Below the pieces are notes generated by a model, which saw only the letters and a list, made by a program, of their open reading frames with translations, did no database searches and was not told the DNA's origin. From Xanthobacteraceae bacterium (GTDB lineage: Bacteria; Pseudomonadota; Alphaproteobacteria; Rhizobiales; Xanthobacteraceae): 17,602 nucleotides of DNA. The stretch covers positions 1 to 17,602 of the forward strand of contig JAIESC010000290.1 of assembly GCA_019746355.1 (NCBI GenBank). Direction: 5' to 3'. This document shows positions 7,584-14,425 of the stretch, one piece after another; within the stretch, counting starts at the first letter, position 1; each line of letters starts with the position of its first letter. Made by a program: the position numbers and the translations under genes.

Positions 7584-9290
7584 ATGAACATCCTCCTCAC
7601 GCCTGCGCGCATCGGCCCGGTCGAGATCCCGAACCGGATCGTGATGCCGCCGATGACGACGCGCGGCTCGGACGAGGAAGGCCACGTCACCGACCAGACC
7701 GTGGCCTATTACATGGCACGGGTGCGCGGCGGGACCGGCCTCATCACCGTCGAGATGGCGTCGCCGGAGAAGGCCGGGCGGCATCGCCGGCGCGAGCTCG
7801 GCATCTATGACGACCGGTTCCTGCCCGGGCTGACGCGGCTGGTGGACGAAATCCATCGCGGCGGCGCCAAGGCATCGATCCAACTGGGCCATGGCGGCGG
7901 GCACACGCGGATCGACATCTGCGGCGAGACGCCGATCGCGCCGTCGGCCATTCCCCATCCCGTCTATGAGACCACGCTCGAAACCATCATCCCCGAGGCG
8001 ATGACGAAGGAGCGGATTGTGCGGACGACCGCGGCCTATGTCGCCGCGGCCTTCCGAGCGGGGCGTGCGGGTTTCGATTGCGTGGAGATTCACGCGGCAC
8101 ACGGCTACCTGATCTCGCAGTTCCACGCGCCGTTCGAGAACCGGCGGACCGACGAATACGGCGGCAGCCTCGAGAACCGCGCCCGATTCGGCCTCGACGT
8201 GCTGCGCGCCGTCAAAGCCGCGGTGCCGGAGCTCGGCGTGATCTATCGCGTCTCGGTTGATGACTTCTTCGAAGGCGGCCTGACCTACGCCGAGGGCCGC
8301 ATGCTTGCGATCTGGGCCGAGCAGGCCGGCGCGGATGCGATCCACGTGACCGCGGGCCACTACCGCTCCAAGCCCACGGCACATCGGATGATCCCGCCGA
8401 TGAGCGAGCCGGATGCGACGTTTCTGGAGTATGCCGCCGACGTGAAGCGGGCGGTCGGCGTGCCGGTGATCGCGGTCGGGAGGCTTGGCGATCCGGCAAC
8501 GGCGACGCAGGCGGTGGAAAGCGGCAAGGCTGACTTCATCGCGCTCGGGCGCACCCTGGTCGCCGACCCGCAATGGGTCGAGAAGCTCCGCAACAACCAG
8601 CCGATCCGGCGCTGCCTCGCCTGCAACACCTGCGTCGACGGGATGCGCAGCGGCGCGGGCATTTCCTGCGTGGTCAACGGCGCGGCGGGCCGCGAGGCAA
8701 TGTTCGCCGATGCGAAGCCGCCGCAGGGCGAGACGATCGCGGTGATCGGCGCGGGGCCCGCCGGCCTGACCTACGCGTCGCTGGTGGCGGACGGCAATGC
8801 GGTGACGGTGTTCGAGAAGGCGGGGCGTCCGGGCGGCGCGTTCCGCTTCGCCGGCCTCGCACCGATGTTCCAGGAGGTCGAGGCGAACCCGGCGAGCCTG
8901 GAGCGCTACGTCGCCGGCATGGTGGCGGCCTGCCGCGCCAAGGGCGTGACGTTCAGGCTGTCGACCGACGCTCTCGACATTCCCGAGGAGCTTGCGAAGT
9001 TCGACCGGATCGTGATCGCGACCGGCGCGCGCTACCGCTTCGGCCTCGGCGAGCCGGCAATGGCGATGCTCGATATCGGCGCGGGCAAGTGGTTCGGCCT
9101 GTCGCGGTTGATGGCGGACCCGAAGCTTCGCGACTGGTTCTACTACCGTGCGCGCGTGCCAACCGGCGACCGGTTCAGGGGACTGGCGGGGCCCCATCAG
9201 ATCGTCACGGTCATCGGCGACGCGGCGAGCCCCGGCAAGAGCAAGGAGGCGATCGCCAGCGCTTTCGAGGCGGCGCTACTTGGCGACTGA
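7584..9290 (+). CDS. Old Yellow Enzyme-type NADH:flavin oxidoreductase with [4Fe-4S] and FAD domains
   Basis: A 568-residue member of the 2,4-dienoyl-CoA reductase / trimethylamine dehydrogenase family. Residues 1 to about 340 form the FMN-binding barrel, with PNRIVMPPM (16-24), VEIHAAHGYLISQF (167-180) and RRTDEYGGSLENR (187-199). The cluster motif follows: Cys344, 347, 350 and 362 (C-x2-C-x2-C-x11-C), spaced much as in trimethylamine dehydrogenase. The FAD domain begins with VIGAGPAG (387-394) and the ribose-binding Glu411, and includes IVIATGA (476-482) and the terminal VIGDAASPGKSKEAI (543-557). Oddity: only about 55 residues separate the last two motifs, and no second GxGxxG is seen, so the pyridine-nucleotide-binding insertion of dienoyl-CoA reductase seems to be missing. 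The ATG at 7584 starts the domain cleanly (MNILLTPARIGPVEIPNRIV is the expected opening). The substrate is unknown; the likely partner in expression is the SDR-like gene. Confidence 0.92.
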   Translation: MNILLTPARIGPVEIPNRIVMPPMTTRGSDEEGHVTDQTVAYYMARVRGGTGLITVEMASPEKAGRHRRRELGIYDDRFLPGLTRLVDEIHRGGAKASIQLGHGGGHTRIDICGETPIAPSAIPHPVYETTLETIIPEAMTKERIVRTTAAYVAAAFRAGRAGFDCVEIHAAHGYLISQFHAPFENRRTDEYGGSLENRARFGLDVLRAVKAAVPELGVIYRVSVDDFFEGGLTYAEGRMLAIWAEQAGADAIHVTAGHYRSKPTAHRMIPPMSEPDATFLEYAADVKRAVGVPVIAVGRLGDPATATQAVESGKADFIALGRTLVADPQWVEKLRNNQPIRRCLACNTCVDGMRSGAGISCVVNGAAGREAMFADAKPPQGETIAVIGAGPAGLTYASLVADGNAVTVFEKAGRPGGAFRFAGLAPMFQEVEANPASLERYVAGMVAACRAKGVTFRLSTDALDIPEELAKFDRIVIATGARYRFGLGEPAMAMLDIGAGKWFGLSRLMADPKLRDWFYYRARVPTGDRFRGLAGPHQIVTVIGDAASPGKSKEAIASAFEAALLGD

Positions 9291-9297
9291 GGCACTG

Positions 9298-9407
9298 TCA
9301 TTCCGGGGCGGCCCGAAGGGCCGAGCCCGGAATCCAGAGCCACGAAACGGAGACTGCGATTGCTGCCCTGGATTCCGGGCTCGCCGCTTCGCGGCGCCCC
9401 GGAATGA
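9298..9407. repeat. Twin-hairpin palindromic repeat, family A copy 2
   Basis: Same plan as 274-374: outer inverted ends, a left hairpin at 9300-9333 and a right hairpin at 9372-9405, each bounded by ATTCCGGG and CCCGGAAT. The left inner stem is CGGCCC-GAA-GGGCCG, while copy 1 has CGCGCC-GCA-GGCGCG, so both sides of the stem have changed together. It begins seven bases after the OYE stop and ends 20 bases before the stop of the convergent ABC binding protein. Confidence 0.87.
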
Positions 9408-9427
9408 CGACGGAGCGTATAGCACCG

Positions 9428-10444
9428 CTACTGAAAAATCTCGTTGAACCGCGTCTTCAAATCCTTCGAGTTTTTCTCGATGTAATCGAGATCGATCGGG
9501 ATGTACTTGACCTCCTTCAGCGACGGCTGGCCGGCCGGCGCGGCGATGTCGACGCGCGACGAATGGATCGCGTTGTCGGCGATCATTCTCTGCGCCGCGG
9601 GCGACAGCATGAACTGCGCGAACAGCTTCGCCGCGTTCGGGTTCTTCGCATTCTTGATGATCGCAATCGGCGAGCAGATCTCGAACACGCCCTCGGTCGG
9701 ATAGATCACTGCCTGGTTCGGCAGGTCCTTGCCGTCGTTGAAGCTGCGCGGATCGGAGCCCTCCGCGCCGATCGCGCGCTCGCCGGTCTGCATGGTCTTG
9801 TAGACCTGCTGGTGGCCCTGCACGATCATCGTGTCGTTCACCCGCAGCGCCTTGTAGAAATCCCAGCCGAGCTTCTGCGACAGCATGCCGACCACGAGCA
9901 GCTGGATCGCGGTGAACGACGGATCGGGCATCACCATCCTGGCCTTGTATTTCGGGTTCTTGAGATCCGACCAGGTCTTCGGCCGCTCCACCTCGGGCAC
10001 CAGATCAGTGCGCACCGGCATGCCGATGAGGTGGACGCGCTGGGCGGTCCAGTGACCGTCCTTGTCCTTCGCGCCCTCGACCACCTTGTCGAAGCCGTCC
10101 GGCTTGAACGGCACGAAGATGCCGCGCCGCGTCATGCCGCTCGCGGCCGCGGCATCCGACATGGTGATGACGTCGGCGCCCGCCTGCCCGGCCTGATACT
10201 CCTGCAGGAAGCGCCGCAGCACCGCCTCGCCGCCGGAGCGCAGCAGCGTCACCTTGATGCCGGTGTCGGCGGCGAACTTGTCGGCGAGCTGCTGCACCAG
10301 CGGGAACGGCGTCGAGGTGTACCAGTTGAGGTTGCCCTCTTTCACCGCGGCGGCCTTGTCGGCCTGATCGGGCGTGAAGGCGTGGGCGGCCGACGCGGCA
10401 AGACCCATAAGGCCGATGGCGGCGACAAGCGCGATGCGGCGCAT
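9428..10444 (-). CDS. ABC transporter solute-binding protein, iron(III)/AfuA type
   Basis: A 338-residue periplasmic binding protein of the bacterial extracellular solute-binding family that includes AfuA/FbpA-like iron and some phosphonate or putrescine binders. The signal peptide is clear (MRRIALVAAIGLMGLAASAAHA, then FTPDQ). The mature part begins LNWYTSTPFPLVQQLADKF, typical of this family, and continues with ADVITMSD, RPKTWSDLKNPKYKARMVMPD and the closing AAKLFAQFMLSPAAQRMIAD (family landmarks). The start is supported by a GGGAGGA site. No permease or ATPase gene is adjacent, so it is an orphan in this window and its ligand cannot be assigned. It is convergent with the OYE gene and divergent from the GT87 gene. 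Confidence 0.9.
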   Translation of the reverse strand: MRRIALVAAIGLMGLAASAAHAFTPDQADKAAAVKEGNLNWYTSTPFPLVQQLADKFAADTGIKVTLLRSGGEAVLRRFLQEYQAGQAGADVITMSDAAAASGMTRRGIFVPFKPDGFDKVVEGAKDKDGHWTAQRVHLIGMPVRTDLVPEVERPKTWSDLKNPKYKARMVMPDPSFTAIQLLVVGMLSQKLGWDFYKALRVNDTMIVQGHQQVYKTMQTGERAIGAEGSDPRSFNDGKDLPNQAVIYPTEGVFEICSPIAIIKNAKNPNAAKLFAQFMLSPAAQRMIADNAIHSSRVDIAAPAGQPSLKEVKYIPIDLDYIEKNSKDLKTRFNEIFQ

Positions 10445-10580
10445 GGCAATCCTCCCAAAAGACGCCGGTTTTTGCCCGGTCTGTGGGGCATCGTCGTTCC
10501 ATCGCCCGCCAAAGGCAATCGGCGAAACGCTCTCTTAAGGCTGCGCTGCTAGGCCTTTTGCCACACCAGGCACTGAAGAG

Positions 10581-11852
10581 ATGAGCGCCTTTCTCGCCAC
10601 CATGCGTGACGGCCGATGGCTCAGCCGCGAGCGCGTCCGGCTGTGGGCGCTTGCGATGCTCGCCGCCTCGGTGATCGGCACGGCGTTTCTGATCGTGACG
10701 TCAGACGGGCTCAACGACCACCAGGGCCGCCCGCTCGGCACCGACTTCTCCAACGTCTATGCCGCCGGCACCTATGTGCTGGACGGCAAGCCCGCGGCGG
10801 CCTTCGACTGGCCGGCGCACCACGCGCGCGAGCAGCAGATTTTCGGCGACAAGACGCCGTTCTACGGCTGGCACTACCCGCCCTACTTTTTGTTCATCGC
10901 CGGACTGCTCGCGCTGATGCCCTACGCGCTGGCGCTCGCCCTGTGGCAGGGCGTGACGCTCGTGCTCTATCTCGGCGCGGTGTGGCTGATCCTGCGCTCC
11001 GCCTCCCCGAAACGATGCGCGCTGACACCACGCGCGCTGGAAGGACGGCTGTGGCTCGTGGTCGCGCTCGCCTTCCCGGCCGTGTTCGTCAATATCGGCC
11101 ACGGTCACAATGGCTTTCTCACCGCGGCGCTGGTCGGTGCGGCCCTGGTGATGCTGGACCGCCGGCCGCTGGTCGCAGGCGTCCTGTTCGGGCTGATGGC
11201 CTACAAGCCGCAGTTCGGCGTGATGATCCCGCTGGTGCTGGCCGGAACCGGACGCTGGCGCGCATTCGTTGGAGCCGCGGCGACGGTCGCCCTGCTCACG
11301 CTTGCGACCGTCATCGCATTCGGTCCCGACGTCTGGCGCGCGTTCTTCGCCTCGGCGCATCTCACGCGCGTCGAGGTGCTCGAGCTCGGCGGCACCGGCT
11401 GGCACAAGATCCAGAGCGTGTTCTCGATCGTGCGGATGTGGGGCGGCGGCATCGCCCTCGCCTACACCGCGCAAGCCGCGGTGATGATCGCAGCCGCCGC
11501 GGCGCTGGTCTGGCTCTGGCGCAGCGCTGCGGCCTATCCGCTGAAGGCCGCGGCGCTGATCGTCGCCTCGATCCTGGCGACGCCCTACAGCCTCGACTAC
11601 GACCTCGTGATCCTCGCGCCGGCGATCGCGTTTCTTGCCGCCGACGGCCTCGCGCGCGGCTTTGCGCCCTGGCACAAGAGCACGCTGGCGCTGCTCTGGA
11701 TCATGCCGCTGGTCGCGCGCAGCATCGCCGAGCAGACGCTGGTCCCGCTTGGCGTTCCAGCCATGCTGCTGGTGTTCGTGCTGATCTTGCGGCGCGTGGC
11801 CGAAACAAGCGCAAGCGCACAGTGGCATTCGGCGGCGCAGCCGATAAAGTAA
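10581..11852 (+). CDS. GT87-type (DUF2029) polyprenyl-sugar-dependent membrane glycosyltransferase
   Basis: A 423-residue inner-membrane protein with about nine or ten hydrophobic helices, the first at about residues 21-39. The family GT87 contains mannosyltransferases such as mycobacterial PimE that use a polyprenyl-phosphate sugar donor. The first periplasmic loop has the expected conserved Asp in GTDFSNVYAAG (Asp55), then YVLDGKPAAAFDW and YGWHYPPYFLF (95-105). Later landmarks are NIGHGHNGFLTAAL, GLMAYKPQFGVMIPL, and SILATPYSLDYDLVIL near the C-terminus, all usual for this family. The start has a GAAGAG site a few bases upstream. It ends four bases before the Bug protein gene, so the two are probably cotranscribed. 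The acceptor is unknown. Confidence 0.87.
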   Translation: MSAFLATMRDGRWLSRERVRLWALAMLAASVIGTAFLIVTSDGLNDHQGRPLGTDFSNVYAAGTYVLDGKPAAAFDWPAHHAREQQIFGDKTPFYGWHYPPYFLFIAGLLALMPYALALALWQGVTLVLYLGAVWLILRSASPKRCALTPRALEGRLWLVVALAFPAVFVNIGHGHNGFLTAALVGAALVMLDRRPLVAGVLFGLMAYKPQFGVMIPLVLAGTGRWRAFVGAAATVALLTLATVIAFGPDVWRAFFASAHLTRVEVLELGGTGWHKIQSVFSIVRMWGGGIALAYTAQAAVMIAAAAALVWLWRSAAAYPLKAAALIVASILATPYSLDYDLVILAPAIAFLAADGLARGFAPWHKSTLALLWIMPLVARSIAEQTLVPLGVPAMLLVFVLILRRVAETSASAQWHSAAQPIK

Positions 11853-11856
11853 CCGC

Positions 11857-12858
11857 ATGATCACGAGACGAGCGGCGTTGACGGCGCTGGCCGGGCTTGC
11901 CGGCATAAGCGCGTTCACGCGCGTCTTCGACGCGATATGCCGTGGCGCACGGGCGCAGGCTTTTCCGAGCCGCCCGATCACCATCATCGTGCCCTATCCC
12001 GCCGGCGGCCCGGTCGACATCACCGCGCGGCTGATCGCGCAGTCGGTCGGCGACGGGCTCGGACCACCGATCGTGGTCGACAACCGCGGCGGCGGCGCGG
12101 GCGTGATCGGCAGCGTTGCCGTGCAGCACGCCGAGCCGGACGGCCATACGCTGGTGCTCGGCACCAACCAGACGCATGCCACAAACCAGAGCCTGCTGAA
12201 GAGCTGCCCCTACGACGCGGTGAAGGATTTTGCGCCGGTCGCGGGCATCGCCGAGATTCCGCATGTGCTGGTGGTGCGGCGGGGGCTCGAAGCGGCCAGC
12301 GTGTCCGAGCTCGTGGCGCTGGCAAAGAAATCGCCGGGGGCGCTGAACTACGCGTCGACCGGCCTAGGCTCTGCGTCACACCTTGCCGCCGAATTGTTCA
12401 AGACCAAAGCGGGCGTGGAGCTTCAGCACATTCCGTTCCGGGGCGCGGCGCCGATGACCACGGAGCTTCTGGCCGGCCGGGTCGATGTCACCTTCGCGAC
12501 GCTGCCGAGCGTGGTCAGCCATATCGAGGCGGGTGCGGTTCGCGCGCTCGCGGTCGCCAGCGCCAGGCGCGCGGCGCGGCTGCCGAACGTGCCTACGCTC
12601 GCCGAGGCGGGGCTCGCCGCCGTCGAGGCCGACGCCTGGTTCGCGCTGTTCGCGCCGGCGAAGACGCCGGCTGTGACGGCCGAGCGGCTGCACCGCAGCA
12701 TCGCCGCGAGCCTCAGCACCGAAGCGGCGAAGGACGCCATCGCCAAGCAAGGCATGACACCGTGGCTGCGTTCGCCGGCCGAAATCGCAGCCTGGCTGCC
12801 GGGTGAGATCGCCAAATGGGCCGCGGTGATCAAGGCAGCGGGGGTCGTCGCCGAGTAG
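11857..12858 (+). CDS. Bug/TctC-family periplasmic solute-binding protein (with repeat in its signal region)
   Basis: A 333-residue member of the Bug family, the substrate-binding component type of tripartite tricarboxylate transporters; members bind carboxylates, amino acids or aromatics. Landmarks of the mature part: FPSRPITIIVPYPAGGP (36-52), VDNRGGGAGVIGS, PDGHTLVLGTN, YDAVKDFAPVA, LNYASTGLGSASHLAAELF, VPTLAEAGL. The N-terminus (MITRR, then ALTALAGLAG) looks like a twin-arginine export signal with a cleavage site near ARAQA. Residues 17-28 (ISAFTRVFDAIC) are encoded by a copy of a repeat otherwise seen between genes, lengthening the signal region. The gene follows the GT87 gene by four bases without a clear ribosome-binding site, suggesting translational coupling. 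No TctA or TctB membrane genes are near. Ligand unknown. Confidence 0.92.
   Translation: MITRRAALTALAGLAGISAFTRVFDAICRGARAQAFPSRPITIIVPYPAGGPVDITARLIAQSVGDGLGPPIVVDNRGGGAGVIGSVAVQHAEPDGHTLVLGTNQTHATNQSLLKSCPYDAVKDFAPVAGIAEIPHVLVVRRGLEAASVSELVALAKKSPGALNYASTGLGSASHLAAELFKTKAGVELQHIPFRGAAPMTTELLAGRVDVTFATLPSVVSHIEAGAVRALAVASARRAARLPNVPTLAEAGLAAVEADAWFALFAPAKTPAVTAERLHRSIAASLSTEAAKDAIAKQGMTPWLRSPAEIAAWLPGEIAKWAAVIKAAGVVAE
11907..11940 (+). repeat. Family D repeat inside a coding sequence
   Basis: Thirty-four bases matching 7445-7478 at 31 positions, read in frame as residues 17-28 of the Bug protein at 11857. The palindromic heart CGCGT-TC-ACGCG is kept. Other copies are at 6488-6517 and 13331-13360 on the opposite strand, both outside genes. 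Confidence 0.75.
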
Positions 12859-12907
12859 CCATCGCCGCGGCGCCCCTCCTATAATCCTCCAAACGGAGGA
12901 GGAAACC

Positions 12908-13324
12908 ATGTCCAGACATTCGCCCGCACTGGCTGCCGTCCTTGCGCTCGCGCTCATCGTGCCGGTTTTGGCACCGCTTTCGGCGCAGCAGGCGCCGATC
13001 CAGCCGTCGCCCGTCAAACGGACCATCCTGCAACGCAGCGACGTGCCCGGCACCAACCTGGAGATGATCTACGCCGCCGTGGAGATTGCCCCTGGCTTCA
13101 AGGCGGGACGCCACTTCGATCCCGGCGTGGTGATGGCGCAGGTGACCGAAGGCGAATTCTGGTTTGCGCCGGACGGCCAGCCGGAAAAGGTCTACAAAGC
13201 CGGTGAATCGCTGACCGTGCCGGATCGGGCCATTCACAACGAGGGCGCAACCGACAAGGGCGTCAAGCTCAGCGCCGTCTACGTGCTGGAGAAGGGCAAG
13301 TCGCTCGCTTCCCCTGCGCCATAA
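12908..13324 (+). CDS. Small exported cupin-domain protein
   Basis: A 138-residue single-domain cupin with a signal peptide (about residues 1-27: hydrophobic stretch from ALAAVLALALIVPVLAP to SAQQ). The start has a strong GGAGGAGG site. The first cupin motif is PGFKAGRHFDPGVVMAQVTEGE (62-82), shortened here as a landmark, and the second is VPDRAIHNEG (104-113). Of the usual metal ligands only His69 and His110 are clear: the second His of HxH is Asp71 and the Glu position is Val75, so metal binding may be altered or absent. It lies 49 bases after the Bug gene on the same strand and may belong to the same transcript. Function unknown. Confidence 0.85.
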   Translation: MSRHSPALAAVLALALIVPVLAPLSAQQAPIQPSPVKRTILQRSDVPGTNLEMIYAAVEIAPGFKAGRHFDPGVVMAQVTEGEFWFAPDGQPEKVYKAGESLTVPDRAIHNEGATDKGVKLSAVYVLEKGKSLASPAP

Positions 13325-13330
13325 TGCGCT

Positions 13331-13360
13331 GAAGACGCGCGTAAACGCGCTGATGGCCCG
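13331..13360 (-). repeat. Dispersed GCGCGTT repeat, family D copy
   Basis: The reverse complement of about 13331-13350 matches 20 consecutive bases of the copy at 7445-7478, and the full 30 bases match 6488-6517 at 25 positions. It starts seven bases beyond the cupin stop codon. Confidence 0.65.
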
Positions 13361-13630
13361 CGCCGTAAAGAAGCGGCGTTGCAGCCGTAACATCTTTGCG
13401 AACTTCTAATTCACAGGCGTGCATGCGGAATACCCTCCCGCTGCACCGCATCAATGCCCTTCGCAAAGAAATTCCGCGGCGTCCTTGTGTCGGAGTTAAA
13501 TTTCTTTCATTCGCATGTTGCGGCGCACGCGTTATCCTTTTCATTCCACTGTCATGGCCCGGCCTTGCAATCGCCGCGCTTTGTATCTTAATCGCCCGAG
13601 GCAATGACGCCGCAGGCCGGGGAGGGATGC
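13361..13630. other. Spacer before the GST gene, no gene seen
   Basis: No coding region is supported. A 10-bp inverted repeat (TCTTTGCGAA at 13393-13402, TTCGCAAAGA at 13460-13469) is present, and the stretch 13480-13590 is richer in A/T than its surroundings, so it is the likely location of the GST promoter. No convincing -35/-10 pair was found. Confidence 0.4.
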
Positions 13631-14260
13631 ATGTACACGCTCTATTCCATGCGTCGCTCGGGCAATTGCTACAAGGTCCGCCTCGCGCTCGCGCAGCTCG
13701 ACATCGCCCATCAGCTCGTCGAGATCGACATCCTCAAGGGCGAGACCCGCACGCCGGAATTTCTGGCGATGAACCCCAGCGGCCACGTGCCGCTGCTCGA
13801 GATCGCGCCCGGCCGTCACATCGCCGAATCGAACGCGATCCTCTGGTACGTGGCGGGCCATACGCCGCTCGTGCCGGACGACCGCGTCGAGCGGGCCGAG
13901 ATGCTGCAGTGGATGTTCTTCGAGCAGCACAGCCTGGAGCCCAGCATCGGCGCGGCCTATTTCTGGCTGACGCTGGTCAAGGGCGGCCGCGATCTGCAGC
14001 AGCACGCCTTCGAGGACTGGATGCAGGAGGGCCACCGCGCGCTCGGCGTGATGGAGCGGCACCTGGCCAAGCGCGATTTCTTCGCCGCGGGCCGCTACAC
14101 CATCGCCGACATCGCGGTCTACGCCTACACGCACCTGGCGCATCAATGCGACTTCGACCTCGCGCCGTTCCCGGCGATCCGCGCCTGGCTCCGCCGCGTC
14201 GCCGATCAGCCCGGCCATGTGACGATGGATGAACAGATCGTGATGGCCGCGGCGCAGTAG
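13631..14260 (+). CDS. Glutathione S-transferase family protein
   Basis: A 209-residue cytosolic GST: conjugates glutathione to electrophiles or carries out related thiol chemistry. The N-terminal thioredoxin-like domain has YTLYSMRRSGNCYKVRLAL, in which Ser10 or Cys13 may be the glutathione-activating residue, then the cis-proline motif NPSGHVPLLE (48-57) and the glutathione-binding AESNAILWYVA (65-75). The all-alpha domain follows, with the N-capping segment YTIADIAVYAYTHLA expected of the fold. The ATG at 13631 is chosen over a start nine codons earlier because a GGGGAGGG site lies six bases before it. The gene is convergent with the Bug gene at 14426. The substrate cannot be told from the sequence. 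Confidence 0.93.
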   Translation: MYTLYSMRRSGNCYKVRLALAQLDIAHQLVEIDILKGETRTPEFLAMNPSGHVPLLEIAPGRHIAESNAILWYVAGHTPLVPDDRVERAEMLQWMFFEQHSLEPSIGAAYFWLTLVKGGRDLQQHAFEDWMQEGHRALGVMERHLAKRDFFAAGRYTIADIAVYAYTHLAHQCDFDLAPFPAIRAWLRRVADQPGHVTMDEQIVMAAAQ

Positions 14261-14267
14261 GCGTTCG

Positions 14268-14300
14268 GCATATTCAGCCCTGCCCGCATATTCAGCCCTG
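14268..14300. repeat. 15-bp tandem direct repeat
   Basis: GCATATTCAGCCCTG occurs at 14268-14282 and again at 14286-14300, a period of 18 bases. The second copy runs into the inverted repeat starting at 14294. Confidence 0.75.
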
Positions 14301-14383
14301 GGTCCCCGCTTCCGCGGGACGAACGTGGAGAGATTGCGTCGCTCTCTCAGCCGCTCGTCCCGCGGAAGCGGGGACCCAGGGCT
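14294..14383. repeat. Perfect 29-bp inverted repeat, family C
   Basis: The arms at 14294-14322 and 14355-14383 are exact reverse complements, separated by 32 bases that contain a further small stem (GAGAG/CTCTC). Each arm is also nearly self-complementary (GTCCCCGC, TTC, CGCGGGAC). It lies between convergent GST and Bug genes, where it could end both transcripts. Confidence 0.9.
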
Positions 14384-14425
14384 TCAAGCACAATGCCGTC
14401 GGTACGGTTGCAGCAAGCGCCGTCG

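Noticed and set aside
7524..9197. A 557-codon open frame on the minus strand
   Set aside because: It lies entirely opposite the OYE flavoprotein, is rich in Arg, His and Ala, and shows no family motif; this is the usual antisense shadow of a GC-rich gene.
9428..11852. An ABC importer made of the binding protein and the adjacent membrane protein
   Set aside because: The membrane protein is of the GT87 glycosyltransferase type, lies on the opposite strand and has no permease features.
13565..13589. TTGCAA and TATCTT as a promoter of the GST gene
   Set aside because: They are only 13 bases apart, too close for a housekeeping promoter.
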